The position numbers and the translations under genes are program-made. From positions 10,718,825-10,782,824 of the forward strand of contig JAQFVV010006221.1 of assembly GCA_028023455.1 (NCBI GenBank): DNA of 64,000 bases, in the 5' to 3' direction. The notes under the pieces were generated by a model. That model did not search any database. It was not told where the DNA came from and worked only from the letters and a program-made list of their open reading frames with translations. Source of the DNA: Epiperipatus broadwayi (taxonomy: Eukaryota > Onychophora > Udeonychophora > Euonychophora > Peripatidae). Positions 57,258 to 64,000 of this stretch are shown here, piece after piece (the stretch's first letter is position 1; each line of letters starts with the position of its first letter).

Positions 57258-58432
57258 GATAGAGAAAAACACGTGTCCTTCCTGTTTATGGCATCGCTGT
57301 CGCGAGAGATAAATAAAGCCTCTTTGATCTTTCTTTTGAGGTCATGTCTCTCTCTACATACGATGGTAGGATTGTCCGGAATGCACTCATGGTGACTTGT
57401 GCACTGGTGCTGATAAAAAACTGAGTAAGTAGAAGGATCTTTGCGAGCTCTATTGTACGAATACCTGTGTTGCGCCAATCGTGTGGCCAGAGATGCCCTG
57501 CTTTCCCCATAATATGTGCCTTTGCAATAGTTATTTGGACAAGCAATGTTATATACTGTATGGGGGGTCTGTAACAGTGGAGTTTGATCTTTGGTATTGT
57601 TAATTAGATTGTTAGAATTTGGAGGGGTTCGAAAACAGAGCTGATATTTGTTGTTAAAGATGGAATGTAGTTTCTTGTGTAAATTGGGTATGTATGGAAG
57701 TAATAACCTGGGTTTACCCTGTGTGGCGTGAGAGTTGAGATGTTTATTCTGAATGTGTGAGATTTTTTTGTCGATGATGGATTGTCTGAAGCCTAAATTC
57801 AGTAGATCATTTCTATATTCTGCTACATTTGTTTTTGCATCTGCCTCGATTTTACACAACAATCTGTTTCTATGCAAAAAAGATGCTAGACCCGATAATT
57901 TATGCACTGTGGGTGTGTGAGATTGGGGGTGTGTATGGCATCTGATTTCCAATGGTTTGATGGCCATGCTATAATGGCAGTGGTTATTTTCTCTTTTTAT
58001 TTTGACATCAAGGTATTTGACTTGTTGGTGAGTGTCTTCAGTTGTGACATTAACAATTAGTGCTGTGTTGGCTTCTAATTCGGTTTTGATCTGTGTAATG
58101 ATCTCGGGGGTGGCAGCAATGAACAGGTCATCCACATATCTAGTGTATGCTAGAAGGCATGGTGGGTTTAGACTAGGTATGATTTTTCTCTCATAATAGT
58201 TTAGGAAGATGCTGGTGACTACACCACTCAGTGGCAGTCCCATAGGCCAGCCTTGTTTCATGGAGAAGCACTGGTTTCTGAAGAATGCCACAATGTTGCT
58301 GTCCAACCAACATAGAAAGTCATGGATGAAGTCAACCAGTGGTTGAGCTATTTTTTGTGTCAAAAGTTCATTTCTGACTATTTGGATCGATGTGCTTCTG
58401 TTGACAGAGCCATACAATTCGGAAACGTCCAT
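57242..58432 (-). CDS. Penelope-like RT plus GIY-YIG endonuclease, 5'-truncated
   Basis: The open frame has 396 codons. The reading continues upstream of the ATG as LAT-MDVSELYGSV, the family's 'LATLDVxxLYxxI' RT motif, so the real protein began further upstream and was cut off by the inverted arm. RT motifs: GWPMGLPLSG (61-70) in place of the usual GxxMGSPLS, YTRYVDDLF with YVDD at 99-102, and VKYLDVKI. The GIY-YIG endonuclease begins near 290: TVYNIACPNNYCKGTYYGES, then LATRLAQHRYSYNRA. A C-terminal Cys/His-rich part follows (HQCTSHHECIPD). RT copies the element RNA, and the nuclease nicks the target. The frame has no internal stop, so it is young, but without its N-terminal RT fingers it is unlikely to be active. 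The stop lies inside the left inverted repeat. Confidence 0.9.
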   Translation of the reverse strand: MDVSELYGSVNRSTSIQIVRNELLTQKIAQPLVDFIHDFLCWLDSNIVAFFRNQCFSMKQGWPMGLPLSGVVTSIFLNYYERKIIPSLNPPCLLAYTRYVDDLFIAATPEIITQIKTELEANTALIVNVTTEDTHQQVKYLDVKIKRENNHCHYSMAIKPLEIRCHTHPQSHTPTVHKLSGLASFLHRNRLLCKIEADAKTNVAEYRNDLLNLGFRQSIIDKKISHIQNKHLNSHATQGKPRLLLPYIPNLHKKLHSIFNNKYQLCFRTPPNSNNLINNTKDQTPLLQTPHTVYNIACPNNYCKGTYYGESRASLATRLAQHRYSYNRARKDPSTYSVFYQHQCTSHHECIPDNPTIVCRERHDLKRKIKEALFISRDSDAINRKDTCFSLSKRWN

Positions 58433-58445
58433 AGTGGCCAGTCTT

Positions 58446-58610
58446 AAAAAGATGGAATTAGCATATTTGCATAAATTTAAACGTAAGCAAGCTATGATTA
58501 TGAAGGCAAGATCCTTTGAAAGCGCTCAGCTGTTTTAATATTTTAGTTAGCCATTTGTATTTGTATTACAGCTTTTGGGAGCAGTTGCGCTGCACACGCA
58601 CTTGTGCTTG
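58446..58610. repeat. Right inverted repeat of the Penelope-like element
   Basis: 165 bp, the reverse complement of the left repeat apart from two substitutions. On the plus strand ATTATGA is at 58497-58503, GAAAG at 58518-58522 and CTC at 58525-58527. Confidence 0.88.
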
Positions 58611-58659
58611 AATATATACATTTCCCAAAAGTAAAATTATTTAACTTAAAAAGAATTTT

Positions 58660-59246
58660 ACATAATACTGTTTTTGGTTCACAGTCTGAGAACATAATAA
58701 ACGTATAATATACAGGAAATATTAAACAAAACTAACTTTGCAAATCAACAACGTTTTGATTATTTCAGTAAAAATGACCACTTCCTATTAATAGAAGTGG
58801 ATATTATAACTGAGATTTCTTAAACAGTTCATTAAAATGGTAAAGTAGTCAGGAGAAAAAATGCATTTTAGGACAAATTACCATCAAAAATAAACCGTTA
58901 AAATATGTAAACTATCTTTTCATAAATGAGATACACATACACAGGTAGTTAAATAATTAAATTATAAATTCTCTGTTTAAAAAGATACCTGCACTTTCAT
59001 CTTCTTAAAAAAAGCAGTCTCTATAAATTCTAGTTCTTTTATAGCCTCTTCACAATGCCTTATTATATTCAGTTATTATAATTTTGTTTGTCCAACAGTC
59101 TACTTCAGATCCTTATAATATTATTGTATTATAATAGTCGTTATATAAACATATAATAATTTCATTTTGATACATTTATCTATGTACACATACATTTCAT
59201 TATTTATTCAACATTTTATCATTTTTAGCAAACTCTGTGATAACGT
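58660..59246. other. AT-rich spacer
   Basis: Nothing recognised between the Penelope-like element and the family A insertion. Confidence 0.5.
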
Positions 59247-59941
59247 AGATCACTAGTGCCAATAAACATCACATGACCACCATTTTCTATGCTTGCTTAT
59301 AACTTATTAAAACAGGCAAAACTCTTTATGCATATTGCTACTCAGTGCAAGCTAGAGTAATCAATGGATGCCAGAGTAGGCACTAGATGGGGATTTTATG
59401 CACAAGTATTCTGACATCCATTGATTACTCTGGCTTGCACTGAGTGGCAATACATGTAGAGAGTTTTGCCTGTTTTAATAACAGTTATAAGCAAGCATAG
59501 AAAATGGTGATCATGTGATGTTTATTGGCTTAAAACCAATCCCTCCTAATAGGATAGAGGTGGCTATGGCTATTAAAGAACCAAAGTCACCAAAATGTAT
59601 AGATACTGAACTGAGTTCAGACCTATATGACTATATAAGCTAATGAGCTTGGATTGAAATTATTAGTGTTTTCAATTTAAAATACATAATTTTGTCATTA
59701 AGTAGAGATAAAAGGTGGCTGCTGGAGGGTTGCATTAGATCCTAAGATCTAGGTGCAGTGCTCTCAGATCAAAGGCTCTTCACAGATGAAGGCCACAAGC
59801 CAGAAATTAGTCTGGGGATATTGGATGAGTAAGCAGTAGATGGGGATTTTATACACAAGCCTTCTGGCATCCATTGGTTATTCTGGCTTGCACTGAGTGG
59901 CAATACATATAGAGAGTTTTGCCTGTTTTAAGATCACTAGT
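59247..59941. mobile_element. Compound family A insertion with 11-bp target duplication
   Basis: The insert 59258-59930 (673 bp) lies between AGATCACTAGT at 59247-59257 and 59931-59941. It starts with a nearly perfect palindrome (59258-59527) whose ends are GCCAATAAACATCACATGA and its complement. A linker follows (59528-59700, containing GAACTGAGTTCAGACCTATA, also present near 52490 and 52915 inverted), then a partial unit with CAGATGA (59783-59789), 13 nt, GAAAT (59803-59807), TA, GTC (59810-59812) and TGGGGA. It shows that palindrome, linker and core unit move as one insertion. Confidence 0.8.
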
Positions 59942-62900
59942 AATTGAATTCATCAATGATGATGTAACTTATATAGTATTTGAACAATCTATATGTTGAT
60001 AGTTTTATTAGAGTTTTAGGATAGATATTCCTAAATGATTAGTGAATATTATATACTTTAGTTAATTATTCTATTATATACTTTAGTTTGAATTTATATT
60101 ATTATATAACAAAGGTTATGAGGAAAAATAAAGGTTTTTTAAAGTTCAAAAGTCAAATTGCAGAATTCAAATTGCATAAAATGGTGGCTTGTTTACATTT
60201 TATTTGTCAAACAGAAATGAGATAATTTTTGATAATTTAAAAAATGTTTTAGTTTATAAATGTAGAATGTATTTGTTTTTATAATTAAAATGTTTTAGAA
60301 GGATATAAACTTATGTCATGGGGAGGGGGTTACATTATTCTAGGTAATGTAAAGAGTAAATTTTATTTCAAATAAATTTATAGATTTTGTTAAAAAAGTT
60401 TTATTTTTACAAAATCTTTATTCAAGATGAAGGCAACATGCGTGAAAAATTAAATATTGCAAAGTTAGTTTCAATTTACTTGGTTTTAACAAGAAAGGCT
60501 TAATATATTTATTATATACTAACATATATATTGTAACCCTCCCCCAACATCTATCCTACCTTTCCTATCAACAAATACCCAGGGTGCCAATTCTATTGAT
60601 AATAGAATAAACTACTAGTCTGATCTTGCTTTAAATTAGAAATGAGACTTTTATAAATACTGTCCTACCATAGCTTAGCTCAGTTTGGGGCTACGGAGAT
60701 CTATAAGGTGTAAAATGTATACTAAATATAGGAGGAAACATTATGATTAATAGGAACAAAACATCTATTAAGTTTTAAAATAAATAAATAATTGAAAATT
60801 GTAAAGTTCCACCATTTAAATTTACAAGTTATAGTCTAACCTCATCTCCTCCCATCATCCAAATGCATTGAACAACTCCACTGTGTGATAATTAAATTAA
60901 TAAAATAAAGATATAATAATGAATAACTCTACTGTGTGGTAAGTTAAAATTAAATACAAAATAAAATATAACACTATTTAACCTTTATTATACAGTAATT
61001 TAAATAAATAACTAAATTAATGTCTAATTTAAAATAATAAGGGAATGTCTCAGGGAATTAATTTATTATATGGCTTAATTTTAAATCTATACTTTACAAC
61101 AACTACTAATTACTATCATAAAATTAATGACATAAATTAAGCATTATTCTAATAAAATGATAGTAGTTAGATAATGAAAGAAATAGTGTGCATTTTGATT
61201 CCAATTCATCATCTAAATAATAACTGGGTAATAAAATTTCCAGAGAATGATAAATAGTCAAGCATTTCTTATAGTGTTTGGATCAAAAAAAACAATATCA
61301 TCATATCTGAACATGTTCATCATTAAATTATGGAATAGTGCAATCATATCATATTAGACAGGTAAGTGTGTGTGCATGTGTGGAAACATAGACCATGAAT
61401 GCATGCCAAAGAAGAACTCTGAACAAAGCTTTTAAATAAATAAAACATTTATTACAAAATAATTAAATAAACATTTGGTTTTCTAATTTACGCATATACA
61501 TCATGTTTTGGATAATTCCAACATTAATGATTGAATAGTCTACATGAGAATAAATAACATTAAAATTAACTTTCTGGTATTTTATTCCAACATATGCCAG
61601 CTATCAATCCCTTTTGATAAGCTTATGAAAAGATACATTATAATACTAGCACTAAAATAATAAAATATGAAACTAAACTTCTTGATATTTTACTTATAAA
61701 ATACACGCAAGCTATCAGTCAATTATGATAAGCCTATAAAAGAAACAAGTATGAAATTAACTTCTTGATATTTTACTTTAAATACACATATGTTACCAAT
61801 CAATTCTGATATACTTATGGAAAAGAAAACTTTATTTAAACACTGACACTAAAAGAGTAAAATGTGAAACTAAAATTCTTGGCATTGAAACAGTAAGATT
61901 CACATTCGAATCTTAAGTTTCACCTTTTTCTATCGTCTCTCACTCACCGGTCTATCCTACCCAAATTTAAACTTTTGGTATCGAATTGTGTGTGTAGCAA
62001 TATTAAAAATGTATAGATATATGTAGAATTCAACATAAACACGCACACATTTCGATCTCAAATTTAAGGCAATAAATAAAGATAAATAATATAATTTAGA
62101 TTTCTTCTTTCAGTTATATAAAAATATATAATTTTAATCATTTATTTTGAATTGTAAAATTCGTTAGTTATTGCTTTGTTTAAATTTCATTTAGTAATAA
62201 TTTTAGAAATGGATTGTAATATTTAATTAAAAGTAAAAATAATCGTATGTTCCCTTTTTGTCTTTGAAATTTTAAAAAGAATCGGTCGGTGAGAGATAAT
62301 AGATTAATTAAAAAAAAAAATTCCCTAAAATGTAATTATAAAAATTAAATGTAAAATGTAAATGTAAACAATAGAAAGGTAGATTTCTCTATAATTAGAA
62401 TTAACAAAAAAAGCATTGATTATCCTCAGGGCAGATTAAGTGGAATCCAAAAATAAGCTATGACAAAAATGTGAAAGATAAGATCTAAGAAAAGAGGACC
62501 TCTTAGACTTGCTAGAAACAGGCACTTTTAACTTTAGCTCTGCTCTCGATCAGGAGAGTCTTCAAGATATTAAATAAATTTTTCCTGCCACGTCGAGTAA
62601 AAGTGCCCAGACTATTCTCCGCCCAGGAGATGGCCTATCGGATGCCAAACCTTCCATTGCCCTTCATAAATTTAACCACGGAGATGTGCTGCCTAAAATA
62701 ATTTGAAAGCTGCTGTTAAATTACCGAATCATCCAAATGCTGTAAAGAACTACTAATGCTAGAATCATGAACAATTTGATACTGATCACAGAATCGGAAA
62801 ACTTCTCATAAACAAGTAACTGTGTCCAAATTCTCTAGAGTACTCTACTAATATCCCGCTATAGCTTATTCATTCTTTATCTAACTTATAAACTGTAAAT

Positions 62901-64000
62901 TCTCATTTGTAAAACTAAAATTAATTATTAAATTTTTTTTATGTAAGTTCTTTAGTCTAGCCTGCCTAACTCTAGCTTTCTTGGGTGTGTATTTCTAAAA
63001 TCTACATTTTATTATATAATTATCACATGCTCATAATTTTCTAAGTTTAAATCTATGATCGCTTGAAACAGTGGATGCGTGTCAAATTTTCATTAATATT
63101 TACTTTCATAAATAACTTAATTTTCATATAAATTGACACGCCTTCATTGCTTCATTTATTGTAATGCAGGGGTCTACTACTTAGCAAATGGCTGGCGTAT
63201 TAGTTGTAATAATCACCCAGTTTATATATATTTTAGATTTATTAAATCTTAATTAATAATTCCATAAAATTGCATTTCTTTGAGAGTCGCCAACGTTCTT
63301 TATTAAATGTTGATAATGTAGGCCGAGTTAGAAAATATATTTAAATCTTACCAGAATCGTCTATACATTATACATGTGTTACATTTTAGAGACGCGATGA
63401 CCCATTCCAAGCCTTGAATATTCCAGATTCAATAGGGTTGAAATTAACCTTAGTTGTCCTACACAAGCAGACATAATAAATGCTCCCATAGGGCTTGACG
63501 AAAGTCATGCAGCCAGCAGGCAATCGCGGCATGAACCGCTTGTCCCTGGTTATGCTTATGTGACACCTTACCTCTTTGGGCCGAGGGCAAATGCCAGCCC
63601 ATCATTCTTATAAACTCATTCACGGCTTTGCTGTTTCAATATACTGCCATTCCATATCGCCTTTCTAAAACGTACCACGTGTTTTTTTAACTAACTTTAT
63701 TATTCTATGTATCACTCCATCCCTGCATTATCTTCATAATTCACTCTCAGGTAAATGTTTGCCCTTAGTTATTAATGAATATTTTTAATTAAATAAATAT
63801 ATGTCCACCGCTACTATTATAAATCTTATTTTAGACTCTTGCATTGCAAAGTAATAAATCCCTAAAGGCATGTCTTAGAAATATTTGCTCAAGAATTTTA
63901 GGTAGCTAGATTACATCATCAAATAAATGTATTTCTCTTTGTAAACATGAACAGTATCGGAAATACTGCTGCTGAGATCTTAAATAAAAAGTATTATTGA
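59942..64000. other. AT-rich spacer to window end
   Basis: No gene was recognised. GC-richer patches at 62500-62710 and 63380-63620 have no convincing frame on either strand. CAGGGGTCTACTACTTAG at 63166 looks like a hAT terminus, but no partner end or 8-bp duplication was found. Confidence 0.5.

Larger units (their letters stand above)
57080..58659 (-). mobile_element. Penelope-like element with terminal inverted repeats and 13-bp duplication
   Basis: Direct repeats TAAAAAGAATTTT at 57080-57092 and 58647-58659 flank the insertion. Just inside are 165-bp inverted repeats: 57093-57257 and 58446-58610, with only two mismatches that I can see. The left arm is the true 3' end of the element (stop codon and 3' UTR). 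The right arm is an inverted copy of the same 3' end joined to a 5'-truncated body, with 36 further bases (58611-58646) before the right duplication. Inverted 3'-end copies are known among Penelope-like insertions. The small number of arm differences indicates a fairly recent event. Confidence 0.88.

Noticed and set aside
63166-63200. A hAT element start (CAGGGGTCTACTAC)
   Set aside because: No partner terminus or 8-bp duplication found in the remaining 800 bp or upstream.
1-64000. CRISPR arrays, rRNA genes or bacterial-type operons
   Set aside because: No spaced identical repeats of that type, no rRNA-like segment, and all coding content is of eukaryotic mobile elements.

Overview
This is eukaryotic, almost certainly metazoan, DNA. 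It is very AT-rich, has no operon-like packing, and no host exon could be recognised. Every coding segment that can be identified belongs to a transposable element. The mix (a Ty3/gypsy-type LTR element, Penelope-like elements with GIY-YIG endonucleases, hAT fragments, non-LTR retrotransposon remnants, tRNA-derived SINEs, TA/CA microsatellites) suits an invertebrate. A mollusc, perhaps a cephalopod, is my best guess, held with low confidence.

Layout. 1-23 kb: AT-rich spacer carrying small repeats. These include several copies of a palindromic family here called A (6.4, 8.1, 11.4, 16.9 kb), tRNA-like SINEs (7.6, 13.7, 14.4 kb), a decayed LINE (8.5-9.3 kb), nested hAT debris (11.1-12.4 and 13.2-13.9 kb), tails of a Penelope-like family P1 (12.4-12.9 and 19.0-19.6 kb) and a 333-bp palindrome (18.0-18.3 kb). 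23.1-39.45 kb: one 16.3-kb LTR retrotransposon with LTRs of about 4.85 kb. Between them lie a 760-codon gag-like ORF with a long coiled coil, an apparent -1 frameshift signal (GTTAAAC, then the gag stop, then a stem/pseudoknot), protease-RT-RNase H, and a broken integrase. 40.05-42.96 kb: a decayed Penelope-like element (P1) with a partial tandem copy of its own 3' end. 43.7-46 kb: a SINE with a 9-bp target duplication and a 1.1-kb hAT derivative with a perfect 8-bp duplication. 50-54.9 kb: a fold-back element, another LINE remnant, a tandem array of family A and other repeats. 57.08-58.66 kb: a Penelope-like element with an open reading frame for RT plus GIY-YIG endonuclease, closed by 165-bp inverted repeats and 13-bp direct repeats. 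59.25-59.94 kb: a compound family A insertion with 11-bp direct repeats. The rest is AT-rich spacer.

How the parts relate. The most interesting thread is that several unrelated repeat families carry the two-box signature CTGANGA followed 13-22 nt later by GAAA, the conserved core of hammerhead ribozymes. Family A shows the best geometry: stem I, core, stem II, GAAAC, a two-base loop, GTC, stem I. It also occurs as 425-bp tandem units and has 11- and 15-bp target duplications. That combination resembles animal retrozymes, small non-autonomous ribozyme-bearing elements thought to be mobilised by Penelope-like enzymes, and Penelope-like RTs are present in the same window. The individual copies here carry core changes, so activity is an inference about the family and not about any one copy. 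Limits: no similarity search, folding program or alignment was run. Boundaries marked as approximate come from reading by eye.
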